The notes beneath the pieces were generated by a model that saw only the letters and a program-made list of their open reading frames with translations, made no database searches and was not told where the DNA came from. From positions 1,461,424-1,523,423 of the forward strand of contig RPFO01000065.1 of the NCBI GenBank assembly GCA_009746045.1: a DNA stretch of 62,000 bases, given 5' to 3'. Position numbers and translations under genes: made by a program. Position 1 is the first letter of the stretch. Each line of letters starts with the position of its first letter. Of the stretch, positions 19,811-41,189 are shown one piece after another. Origin of the DNA: Mesostigma viride. Lineage: Eukaryota; Streptophyta; Mesostigmatophyceae; Mesostigmatales; Mesostigmataceae.

Positions 19811-20834
19811 CTTCCACACTTTGTTGTTGACATAAAGGTCCCCGCCCCCCCAGTACACTTGGGGCTTCTCGGGGCTGGATCGACATGTGGCGGATAAAGT
19901 CGGGCCCCTGGTCGCGGCGTTGCTAACTGCTCGGCTGGGCTGGCGTCAGGTCGTCGTCGAGCGACCAGGGGGTGCGCGCCTAGCTTCTTGCTGCGAGAGA
20001 GGGACTGAACTCGGGCGGCGATGTTTCGCTGAAGGTGAGGACCACTGGTGGGGGTCCAGCCTTGTCCTGTGGATGGGGCAGGCGGCCGGTAGGCGCCCTG
20101 CAGTGTCGTACCTGGCAGCTTCATGCGTGCCAAGAGCTGGATCCTGAGCTCGTCGACAATGAGAGAGTCTGGGTTCTCCCCCGGCTCCTTGTTGAAGCGC
20201 CTATAAATAAGGATATGACCCGGCAGCAGCGGCGGTCGCAGTCAGCGCCCCCCCCCGGTGCGTGTCTTTCAGCTCCTGTATAGCTTGGCGGGCAATGGCG
20301 GTGTGGTAGAAGTTGCCTGGCTCTTGAGCTGTTGAGCAGGTCCGCGGCCCAGGATGTGCGGGCTAGAGTGAGGGGTCATCGCTGGCCCGCCCGGTGGGTT
20401 GGGCAGCGATGCATGGTGGCCGTTCGCTCCGGACGCGACGATCTCGGGGACCTGCGTGGCCAGGCCATCTACTACCTTGGTAGCAACTGCCTCCAGCTTC
20501 GATATCACGATGCCTTGGCCAACTTTGCCTTCCACCTGGTTAGGCGGTCGGTCACAGTGGCAGTACTGGCCTGGAAAACCTGGGCGGCAATGTGCTCTTG
20601 CGTGGCGGTAAACTGCATGCCAGGGCTGGAGCTTGTGTGCGACTTTGGCAGTGTTGAGCGGGCCGTCAAGCGTATGTCAAGGCTGCGAGCTGCACCGGCC
20701 CAGCAATCAGGCGCGCCAGCTGCTCCTAGCTCCACTACAGCTCGAATGGTGTCCGGGCCGTGGGGCCGAGGCGCTCTTCGAGAATTCCTGGAGATTTCCG
20801 AGGCTGCCCGTCGGCTGGTGTGCAGTTGAATCAT
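19811..20834 (-). pseudogene. LINE ORF1 relic disrupted by the hAT element
   Basis: The minus strand, in shifting frames, encodes a Ser/Thr/Ala-rich helical protein (residues like MQFTATQEHIAAQVFQASTA) and ends with the ORF1 C-terminal PSVLGGRGPL/VNNK region. This is the same order as the intact ORF1 at 58-59 kb but a diverged family. Confidence 0.55.
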
Positions 20835-21405
20835 GAGGCCACCCCCGAGACTCGCCTGACGGATGTCATGGGCGTCACAGTGCAGGTAGCTGGTAAGTGC
20901 CTGAGAACCTCGTCACATTAATTGTACTTTGGTGAGCATAGAGCATCCTGGACAGGATGCAACAACCCTGGTTGCCAGCGCCAAATCGGCGGCAAGACGT
21001 CCCTTTCGGTATGGGCTGTGCGTGTTTTCTTTGGCGCTGGCGATGAGCTTGGTGTGGAGCATTGCATGTGTCAAGTTGTGAGGTAAACCGGGTGGGATAG
21101 CTGGGAATATCAGCGACAGGGTGTTCGCAGGAGTTGCGGTTGACCTGTTGTGTAGCGGAATTTGGTCGATTTGTTGCTTCTGCCTGCATGTTTGCTGCAT
21201 GGTAACTTGTCAAGCCCTTTCCATACACAGGTATACACAAAATGGTACGTCAATCTGTTGGTCGCATCCGTGCTGCAGAACGAGTACAAAATAGTAGCCA
21301 GCGCGACCAGCATATTACAAAGCTATGCACATCTCCGGCCGTCGTCCCATATGCATTGGGTGCATCAATCGAGACAAATGCGGATGATTATAAGGGCCGG
21401 CTAAA
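20835..21405. other. No gene seen
   Basis: Upstream flank of the ORF1 relic; perhaps its decayed 5' region. No recognisable domain. Confidence 0.35.
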
Positions 21406-21515
21406 ATTGACCTAGATAGCTTACACCATCCATTCCATCCCATGTTCCCCTCCCACTGAGGACTTATGCTCACGTGACGCAGTCACTTGTCTATTAATTG
21501 ATTAATTAACTAATT
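21406..21515 (+). mobile_element. LINE 3' terminus, CACGTGAC-hairpin class
   Basis: CCTCCCACTGAGGACTTATG then CTCACGTGACGCAGTCACTT and a GTCTATTAATTGATTAATTAA tail. About 100 bases retained. Confidence 0.7.
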
Positions 21516-21589
21516 GAACTAGCTATTAGATGAACCATATGGTCGGTCCTGACGGTCCGGATTTTCCAAATAATTAAGGTACGCGTTCA

Positions 21590-21835
21590 TGCGCGCTGGC
21601 TGCACATTAATAGACACGTGACTGCGTCACGTGAGCATAAGTCCTCAGTGGGAGGGGAACATGGGATGGAATGGATGGTGTAAGCTATCGAGGTCCTAGT
21701 TACAGGGGTGTGGGCACCGCGGCCCGAATCGCTATGAATGTCATACGCGGTCACACGCGGAGCCCCTACAGACTTGGGGGTGGTCTCCTTCATCACTACT
21801 TGCCATCCATCCTTGCGTACCATCTGCCTCCATTA
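21590..21835 (-). mobile_element. LINE 3' end (RT family C-terminus plus hairpin)
   Basis: Minus-strand codons VRKDGWQVVMKETTPKSVGA match the C-terminal end of the RT polyprotein at 56.5-57.0 kb. The copy ends in the CACGTGACGCAGTCACGTG hairpin at about 21,615-21,633. Confidence 0.75.
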
Positions 21836-21998
21836 ATTAATTAATTAATAGACACGTGACTGCGCCACGTGAGCATAAGTCCTCAGCCATCTGCCTCCAT
21901 ATTACAGACAAACCAGGAGGCTGCCCGGGTGTGAGCCCGTCACGTCTAGTGTAGCACATGTCCATGCCGAGTCTATCACGAAAAATGGCTGCACATAT
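21836..21998 (-). mobile_element. Second LINE 3' fragment with TTAA tail
   Basis: Codons RDRLGMDMCYTR and LTPGQPPGLSVIWRQ, the segment just upstream in the 56.7-kb copy. It is joined to another hairpin terminus (GACACGTGACTGCGCCACGT) and a (TTAA)n tail at 21,835-21,850. Confidence 0.65.
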
Positions 21999-22018
21999 CA
22001 AAGAGACAACCAGCGCAG
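21999..22018 (-). mobile_element. Ultra-short (20 bp) retro-insertion with 8-bp target duplication
   Basis: CAAAGAGACAACCAGCGCAG between two perfect copies of GCACATAT (21,991-21,998 and 22,019-22,026). It carries only the last 20 bases of the element at 22,096-22,304. Confidence 0.75.
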
Positions 22019-22095
22019 GCACATATGGTTGTCGATCTCACATTGTCTCGCTGATATACAAATTACCCAGCGCCGGGAAAGTACTCATCAATTAT

Positions 22096-22304
22096 CAAGG
22101 AGACAACCAGCGCAGGCCAGAAATCGGGAGAATCCGGACCATGGTAGCTCGAGCCTGCCGTTATCTTGTCCGCGCGTTTTCGAGTCGATCAGGATGATGA
22201 ATATGAATGGAGATGGAAATGTGTAGCCTTGTGCATGGAAATTATGGCTGGCTAGCTTACGTGTAGAGCAACTAGGTGACCTAGACGGTGAGGCCGGAAA
22301 CAGC
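22096..22304 (-). mobile_element. 209-bp short retroelement with 12-bp target duplication
   Basis: Flanked by CTCATCAATTAT at 22,084-22,095 and 22,305-22,316, exact. The sense strand (minus) starts CTGTTTCCGGCC and ends GGCCTGCGCTGGTTGTCTCC then TTG. This is the longest copy here of the family at 5.2-5.5, 5.94, 9.83 and 22.0 kb. Non-coding, no tail; probably a SINE or a 5'-truncated LINE end. Confidence 0.85.
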
Positions 22305-22489
22305 CTCATCAATTATGTTGCAAGGCCATGCATTACATGCTGTATGATTAGCTCCATACTAATGAGAACGTTTATTATATCGATAAACACTCTGGATGAC
22401 ACAAACTGCGTTATGATGCGAAATAACGCTGGGTAATAAATACAAGCTTCAGCTTGTCAACACAGTATTTTGACAAGAACATACTAACA

Positions 22490-22530
22490 ACGTGACGCAG
22501 TCACGTGTCTATTAATTAATTAATTAATAC
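22490..22530 (+). mobile_element. Minimal LINE terminus (hairpin plus TTAA tail)
   Basis: ACGTGACGCAGTCACGTGTC followed by TATTAATTAATTAATTAAT, with no upstream element sequence recognisable. Confidence 0.55.
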
Positions 22531-22611
22531 TAACAACAGTCAGCGCTGGTTTACATAATAAATGCGCTGAGCATGTCTGATCAACACATGTGTCTCAACT
22601 GCACATGTGCG

Positions 22612-34484
<11,873 letters not shown>

Positions 34485-34759
34485 CTGGGGGTGGGCAAAG
34501 GGAGGGTACAAACGAGTGTGCAAGAGGTTGAGCGTACTTGTCATACTTCTGGCCAGGGAAAACAAGCGTGACATGCAAAGGGAGCAGATATTCTAGCCTT
34601 AAATCGGGTTCGCTGGATAAATCGGGGTCAACCCAACTTAAAGGGGTGAATCCGGGGAAATGGGTGTTATTTATTCCATTTAAGTTAACCGAGAGATGCC
34701 GAAAATAGCCAGGAGCCTAGTTAAACCTAATTTGGGTTGCCCGTATTAACAAGGCGCGT

Positions 34760-35150
34760 CCAGCGACCATGGTGGCCATTATACTGAAGTTATATCATCG
34801 TCCGGCATGAGTGAAATGACCCTATTCATCCCCATGGGTGCATGAAAGATTTCCAATGGGCTTGGGACATAATTGTTAGGGCCTGGGTCCCATACTTTGT
34901 GTTGTTCCATCGCCAGGAGCCAGTACCGATGCATGGCCAGGTTCCAGGAGGATATTAACCGGCAGACCACGCCACGTCAAGTGTACTCGTCGCATAGTTT
35001 GAAGACGGTCTCATTGCATACTTGCCAAACGGTGTGGAGCATCGCCGTACGCAGCCATACCCAGGCCATCTGGTTGGCTGTGAGGCTCTGTCGCTTCCCG
35101 TGTCCCAGTGATGCCAAACACGACCCTAGAGACGGAGACGGTGGTTGAAG
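34760..35150 (-). mobile_element. LINE polyprotein C-terminal relic
   Basis: Minus codons WLRTAMLHTVWQVCNETVFK and HRYWLLAMEQHKVWDPGPNN match the plus-strand frame at 51,240-51,430 (WLRITMLYAIWTIRNETVFK; RRYWLLAQEQHRVWDPGPNN). A truncated, frameshifted copy upstream of the first confirmed MICU-like exon. Confidence 0.75.
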
Positions 35151-36940
35151 GCGTGAATCCAACTCAAGGTGTGAATGGCTGTTCTGCATTGTACTAATTT
35201 GAACTAAAAATACTAAATCATAATGATATGAACTAGACTGAACTAAGGATGCCGAAATTCTAGGCGACTCAACTTAGGCGTGATCCAACAGCAAACCCCA
35301 CTTCAGGCATGTATGACCGTACTTGTCAAAGTTTTGACCAGGAGGAGGATTGACCACCCGCACTGCAGAACGGAAGCATCTATGAGCGATGCAGTGCCCT
35401 TGGCAGAGTTCTGCCACGCGACACACATTCAACATGCAGATGATTAGACACGCCTCATACCAAAATTTGGCCATGGAAAAGAAGTGCAAGGAGGGGCGGT
35501 ACTTTGACTCCAGGACATGCATTAGTTACATGAAGCCGCACAATGGAAGTGTGCAAACGGGGGGCAGTGCGGTGGCAGGGAGGATGCTGCCTCATGACGG
35601 TTAGCCCTCAGCCCTCAAGCCTCAGCCCTCAGCCCTCAGCACGAGCGGCATTAAAAACAACTGAGACATCCACAGGGTTCAATAAACACGCGAGATGCCA
35701 TAAACACCGTTATCTAAACATGGGGGCATAGGCCACGGCCAGACACATACGTGCCCTGGCTGACAACAAAGCGACAGAAACCAATTTCCTGATCAGCATT
35801 TACTACACACTCATTCCCCTGCATTCTTTGACCGGAATACAAATTTGCATTCATATGCGATCAAAACATTGGCTTGCTTCGTAGGGTTGATTGGCTGGAA
35901 GCGAATCGCATGCTAATAGCATCACCAAGCAAACCGCACGCCGAAGCTATCGCCAAGCAAACCTCGTGCTAATGCCATCACCAAGCAAACCGCAAGCTAA
36001 TGCCGTCACCAAGCAAACCGCAAGCTAATGCCATCACCAAGCAAACCGCATAATAATGCCGTCACCAGGGTGCTTGTCCCATGTTTACATGTGGCAATCA
36101 ATCACTGCCTAGAGACACTGCAACTTGGCCATCTACTGTCGGTTGTGCCTTGACAGCCATGGCAAGAGGCGTCCTGAAATTCTGATTTTGCAGAGGGGGT
36201 GAGTCTGCCTGTTGTCCTCTCTCCCATTCCCACGAACGACGATTATGGTGAGCACTTGAACCCGATATTGGGTCCGTTTTACAATCCTACAACGGAGCCC
36301 CCGGCAGAGGTAGACTCGCCTACGTACGAAGCCCGAGCCTGTGGGAAGGAAGGGGTAGTAGGCTTATTTGGTTGCCATTCATCTGTCCTTTTTCCAGCAG
36401 TCGTGTATATAATGCCTAGAAGAAAACGGGAGGTGGCGGCAGCTGAGGAGGAGGAGGTGTGAAGCAAGCAGCAGACAAGGGGAAGGGAACGGGGAATAAG
36501 GGGACCCTGGATGAGCCAGTTGGGGATCCAATCCCAGAACTGGAGACAATGGTGCGGCACGTGTAGGGACATGGAACATGCACCGACCAATGGCTACAAG
36601 CGCCACACTAGTGGAACCGCATTTCAATTGTTACTTCCGCACGCTGGACATGGCTAGCAAACCCCCAGCAGTGGCTATTCAGTACGCGCTGCCATCGCCA
36701 GGATGTAATGACGCTTAGAGAACGATAACAGCTAGACCTAAACCAATGCTAGTAATCGGTAAAACTTTGTTCAGTGCCGATGGGTGATTCCCACATACAC
36801 TCGGACATGAAGACGCCATAAAACGATGCAGAAGCTGCTCCCAGAAAGAAAGCACTAAAAATAAAACTACCGGGTTTGGACGCGGGCGAACAAGCCACGT
36901 GGAGCTGTGAATTATGCGCATGATTCAAGCGTCGGGTGGT
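35151..36940. other. Intron or intergenic DNA with a 28-bp repeat
   Basis: Contains an extra copy of the TTTGACAAGTACG exon-start motif (about 35,318-35,335) and a 28-bp tandem repeat (GCAAGCTAATGCCATCACCA plus AGCAAACC, about five units, 35,908-36,068). No exon confirmed. Confidence 0.5.
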
Positions 36941-37345
36941 TCATGTGCTGCAACTACAGCTTCCCCCAACCCCGGCCTCTGCTAACAGTTCCTCGCTCAG
37001 TCCCTTGCGTACCTCCGCGGCAGTGTGGATCGTGGAATGCCATGTCAGAGCTTCCACAATATCCTGTGGAAGATCCGCCATCCCAAGCAATTTCGCGGAG
37101 TCGGCAATGGCCGCATTGGGGAGTAACAGCGGTGCGTTAACTAGTGCAGTCAACGAGGCTATGCCCAGACAACCAGCTACAGCCGATACTCCCGAGAAGT
37201 CCCAGGCACGCCGCGATTGCCAGCGATGATTTTCCCCAACGACCTGGGAATTAACCACATAGGGCGATTGCCCTTCAAATATGGCCGCTACATTCCTGGT
37301 GAAACGCCTCGAGAAGCCGAGAAATGCACTCCACCTCCCGCGCAT
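36941..37345 (-). CDS. Putative mitochondrial-targeted first exon
   Basis: The frame starts MRGRWSAFLGFSRRFTRNVA, an Arg-rich, acid-free amphipathic stretch typical of mitochondrial presequences. A hydrophobic segment, VSAVAGCLGIASLTALVNAP, could be a membrane anchor. A GTACGC donor lies after ...THSTIHTAAE-like codons near 37,010. A presequence plus one membrane segment is what the start of a MICU gene should look like, and the position and strand fit exon 1. I could not find the exon joining it to 34,484, so it may instead be a separate gene. Confidence 0.4.
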   Translation of the reverse strand: MRGRWSAFLGFSRRFTRNVAAIFEGQSPYVVNSQVVGENHRWQSRRAWDFSGVSAVAGCLGIASLTALVNAPLLLPNAAIADSAKLLGMADLPQDIVEALTWHSTIHTAAEVRKGLSEELLAEAGVGGSCSCST

Positions 37346-38187
37346 CTTCCGCGGTCAAATCTCGCGATGAGATCGTTACACAGTGGGCCAATGTAATTCA
37401 GGAACGTGAGTCATGTTACAGAATGTAAGCATGAGGCCGGCTACAAATTCATTCCGGGTGCGGCATCCCTGCAACGGCTCTTCCATATCCAACGCCACGG
37501 TCCAAGCGCAACAGATCTGCTGGAAGCTTTGAGATGTTCCGAGCTTTACAGTACTGTACAAGTCGCAAGTGCTGGCTGCTGTACTTTATGCTGGCACCGG
37601 TATAAGGTAGGTATAGACCGTACAGTATAGTCGCCTCGCAACAGGCAGCCAGTCAGTCAGCCAGTACAGTACTGCAGGCTCTGCTACAGTACAGTACAGT
37701 TCAGTAGAGAAGATAACTTCAAGGGTCCAAGGGTGATACCGACCTTGTTGGAAGGCAAAATAGCCGCAAATTTCGTTTCCAGGGTGACACCGAACACTCT
37801 TACCCTCGTACAGGCAATTTTGTGCCAAGACTTGGCAGTTTGGCAATGATTGGCAGCAGTACTGTGCACTGGTACAGTTGTTGTTGTTGTTATTGGCACT
37901 GGGCAACGTCATTTTGAAAGTTGAAACCCTTTTGACAAAGAACTGGGAAGCTATTTTACTAGGTACAGGTTGTAGCTCAGGGTTGGCTGCCATTATTTGG
38001 TCGAACTCATTTAGATGTTGCGCACTTGGCTGCATTAAACCCATGAAAAAGCGTACATCAAGTCGAGAGCGAACACGACCTAAAGCTAATCCCATTGCAT
38101 GTGTTGATCCAAATTCGCTCGTGTCTGAGCGGGCTTTCTCGCTAGCCGGCTGCGCGTGATTTGGATTTGGCTAGCAAGCTAAGTAAC
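37346..38187. other. Possible divergent promoter region
   Basis: Between the putative minus-strand exon 1 and the plus-strand coiled-coil gene. It has GTAC/CAGT-rich short repeats (37,545-37,700). A minus frame of 169 codons (37,586-38,095, with a run of Asn) has no recognisable domain and may be chance. Confidence 0.35.
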
Positions 38188-39405
38188 ATGGTGGTAAACG
38201 AGGGAGTCGATAGCTTCTTCGACGCGTGGAGCAAAGAAGTTGATGCGGAGGCAGAAGAAGAGCCCGTGATACCCCCTGCAGTCACGGCTCTGGCTGAAAT
38301 CAAGCCCGCGTTGCCCAAAGCAGGGCTTGCTGGCTCCGGCTCGCGAGCTTCGCAGCAAGCGCCCAAAGGCCGGAGTTCCGTGGGAGGCAAATTGAGGCAA
38401 GAACTTGATCGGATAGCTGCTGAGAGACAGTCGATTGAGGAGAGCTTAAACGCTTTACGGAGCGGACAGCCGGCGTTAGCAGCGCCGGAACCAAGAGGGG
38501 TAATTCCCTACGACACGGCGAGAGAAAGTCATGCGACCCATAGGGGGGGGGGCGGTGAGCTTTCAGGCACTAGATTTCGAGGAGACAGTCGAGGCAGCTC
38601 GGAAAGCGATGAAGATCTCGACAAGCAGGTCGAAAACTTGCAGCGGCGTCTTGCAGAAGCCGACATGGCTGCGCGAGCTGCCGAAGTCAGGGTGGCGCAG
38701 GCCGAAAAAGCGACTTTGGCTGCGTCTGCGGAGCGACGGCACGGGGACATCTCCCACCTACGGCGGCAAGAGCTGCTCGTTGCTCAAAGGGCCAACGCCG
38801 TGCTGAATCGACCTGCCAAGCCCTCCCTGCCGCCCTCTGCAAAAGGGGATGTGGACCGGCCCTCTCTGGATGCCCGCAGCAGCGATGACCACCGGCTTCC
38901 CTATGCTGGCGACCGAGGCGGCGCCGTGGAGACCTCGTCTGACACCACCGGCTCTGGGAACAGCCCGATGGTCGGACGCAACGGTTTCGAGCACGGGCAC
39001 GGGCACGGGCACGGGTATGGGCACATGTTACCCCCGCTCGGTGAGGTCGTGCGGCATATGCTGGCATCCCAAGGAGACCACCATGCGGCCAGGTGGCACC
39101 AGCGGGATGCCAGCACCATGCGGCCCGCCACTCTAGACGAGGCAGTGGCAAATAATGAGACGCTCCAGCAGCGCGTGGCTGCGCTTGAAGAAGCACTGCT
39201 GGCCGCGGAGCAGCAGCTGAGGGACCAGGCGCTGCGGCACGAGTTAGAGCTGGCTGCCGCCACGGCAAGCCTGCGCGAGGCATCGCAGGCGCGGGCGGCG
39301 GCGGAGGCAAGCCGCGACAGATTGCGGGCGGCAGTGCAAGGGGCAATGGAGCGCGACCTGCAGTACAGCGCGCAGGCAGCACCGGGCAGGCCTGGCTTGC
39401 GATGA
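38188..39405 (+). CDS. Coiled-coil protein, about 405 residues
   Basis: The frame opens at 38,161 and its first Met, at 38,188, starts MVVNEGVDSFFDAWSKEVDA. The N-terminal 75 residues are acidic then Ala/Pro/Ser-rich. Residues about 70-95 (LRQELDRIAAERQSIEESLN) and 140-200 (LDKQVENLQRRLAEADMAAR) are heptad-rich coiled coils. A Ser/Gly linker with a His-Gly run (HGHGHGHGYG) follows, then a third coiled coil at about 325-395 (LQQRVAALEEALLAAEQQLR). No enzyme domain. Likely a structural, centrosomal or flagellar-type scaffold, but the family is unknown. An upstream exon cannot be excluded because a good first Met lies well inside the open frame. Confidence 0.6.
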   Translation: MVVNEGVDSFFDAWSKEVDAEAEEEPVIPPAVTALAEIKPALPKAGLAGSGSRASQQAPKGRSSVGGKLRQELDRIAAERQSIEESLNALRSGQPALAAPEPRGVIPYDTARESHATHRGGGGELSGTRFRGDSRGSSESDEDLDKQVENLQRRLAEADMAARAAEVRVAQAEKATLAASAERRHGDISHLRRQELLVAQRANAVLNRPAKPSLPPSAKGDVDRPSLDARSSDDHRLPYAGDRGGAVETSSDTTGSGNSPMVGRNGFEHGHGHGHGYGHMLPPLGEVVRHMLASQGDHHAARWHQRDASTMRPATLDEAVANNETLQQRVAALEEALLAAEQQLRDQALRHELELAAATASLREASQARAAAEASRDRLRAAVQGAMERDLQYSAQAAPGRPGLR

Positions 39406-40290
39406 TGCACCCGCACCAGGGTGGTTGTTGTTTGATGGTCCACACAGTACGAGAGAACTTGAGCCTGACCCCTCAGGGTTGGCCTTGCAAAGCGGTCAAC
39501 AAACGTGGCTGCCTTGCGCTGAGCAACCAGCACATGAGTGGTTGCCTTGCAATACGTTGGCACGGGTCGCTGGTTACGGCAGGCAGCTTGTTGGCCTGAT
39601 GGGGATGGCATTACGGCCGCTGAGTGCCGTGTGCTGTAGGCGTTTACTTGGCAGGACTCGTGCCAGTTAAGGTCCACCTTCATCAAGAGTGGTATCCTTC
39701 GATGGCGGCCTCTGTCAGGATTCTCGGATGGTCGCAGCAATGGTACCAGCATGACTCGGGCGCCACGTTGCCGTGGGTCGGGTAGCGTTTGGTTGCGGAC
39801 TTGCGGTGTAGCCACCTTGGGCACCTTGGGCAGGGACAGTACAGCCCGGCAGTGGTCTCTCATGTGTTGCAGAACAAGCATAAGGGTAGTAGTCATGTTA
39901 TGTAAGACGCTTACACGGTCCACATGGATGTGTTGCCACTGTCCATTAAAGGACAAGCCGGATCAAGGCACGGGCTGGGGCCAGCAACCCACATGCGACC
40001 TGGTGTGCCGGCCCAGCCCTCCTGGGGTCTGCGACCCCACCTGGGCCGTGCGTGAGGGGGGGAGGCGCTTGTGTCAGAACCAGGCACCCTTACCGTCATT
40101 CTTCTGCTGGCAGGTGCGCAGGTACAGTAGACAATGACTGTCGTTTTGTTATGATTGTCATCCCATTAATAAGTAATAACTGAATAAATGAAAGAGTATC
40201 ATTTTAGTTAATCACAGATTCTAGGAGTAATCCATGTAATTAATTCTTCACTTGTATCTTGAATGTCGCTTGAACCTGCAAGCTGCACTT
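39406..40290. other. 3' flank, no gene seen
   Basis: No recognisable gene. It may hold the 3' UTR of the coiled-coil gene. Confidence 0.4.
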
Positions 40291-40293
40291 TGG

Positions 40294-40498
40294 GTGGGTG
40301 GGTGGGTGGGTGGGTGGGTGGGTGGGTGGATGGGTGGGTGGGTGGGTGGGTGGGTGGGTGGGTGGGTGGGTGGGTGGGTGGGTGGGTGGGTGGGTGGTGG
40401 GTGGGTGGGTGGGTGGGTGGGTGGGTGGGTGGGTGGGTGGGTGGGTGGGTGGGTGGGTGGGTGGGTGGGTGGGTGGGTGGGTGGGTGGGTGGGTGGGC
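40294..40498. repeat. (GGGT)n microsatellite
   Basis: About 200 bp of GGGT with one GGAT unit and one GGT phase slip. The G-rich strand could form quadruplexes. Confidence 0.97.
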
Positions 40499-40529
40499 AC
40501 GTATGAATGACGTATGAATGAGGCCCAAC

Positions 40530-40745
40530 GTATCATTAATTAATTGACATGTGACTGCGTCACATGAGCAAAAGTCCTCAGTGGGAGGGGAACATGGGAT
40601 GGAATGGATGGTGTAAGCTATCTAGGTCCTAGTTACTGGTGTGTGGGCACCTCGGCCCGAATCGCTATGAATGCCATACGCGGTCACAGGCGGAGCCCCC
40701 ACTGACTTGGGGGTGGTCTCCTTCATCACTACATGCCATCTATCC
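40530..40745 (-). mobile_element. LINE 3' end with covarying hairpin
   Basis: Matches 56.51-56.71 kb (GGTGTAAGCTATC, GAATCGCTATGAATGCCATA). The terminal hairpin here reads CATGTGACTGCGTCACATG instead of CACGTGACTGCGTCACGTG, and the tail is TTAATTAAT at 40,534-40,545. Confidence 0.8.
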
Positions 40746-40807
40746 TAACGTATCATACACGTATGAATGGTCAGACGTATGATACTCGTGTGCCGTACGT
40801 AACAACA

Positions 40808-41000
40808 TGGGGGGGAGGGGGGGGGGGTTCAGACCCCTCCCCCCCTCCCCCCCCCTCGAGGGGGGGGGGGCGGGGTCAGAACCCCCCCAACCCACCACCC
40901 CTGGTCAGGGGTGGGGTGGGGTAGTGCACACTCGCTCCGGGCTTGTCGCAAACAGCTCCGGGCTTGTCGCAAACAGCTCCGGGCTTGTCCTGACTGTGCC
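40808..41000. repeat. G/C homopolymer palindrome and 21-bp triplicate
   Basis: Alternating long G and C runs (40,808-40,920) able to pair with each other, then AGCTCCGGGCTTGTCGCAAAC repeated about three times (40,935-40,990). Confidence 0.8.
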
Positions 41001-41189
41001 GACTAACTCCCTAGCATATAGTGCCATGTGTCACACGGCCAACGTGCACTCCGTTTCGACCCTACGGCAAATGTGTACTCGCTGCCCTTGTTCATTTTGG
41101 CTGGTGACGGACAGCGCTAGACGGCGCAAAAAAACCAAGCGCCTTTAGATAGTATCAAGATATAGGGTCCCCCATCCCCTTGCTCTATT

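Noticed and set aside
36199-36462. Plus-strand 87-codon frame ending in RRKREVAAAEEEEV
   Set aside because: It starts with GTG, has no recognisable domain and no clear exon borders.
38100-38160. SLVSERAFSLAG, resembling the hAT dimerisation motif
   Set aside because: The frame stops immediately after and nothing upstream resembles a hAT transposase; likely coincidence.
38687-39956. Long minus-strand frames opposite the coiled-coil gene
   Set aside because: GC-rich antisense shadows; the plus strand has the heptad pattern and acidic/basic balance of a real protein.
40208-40536. THPP and GGWV repeat proteins
   Set aside because: GGGT tetramer artefact.
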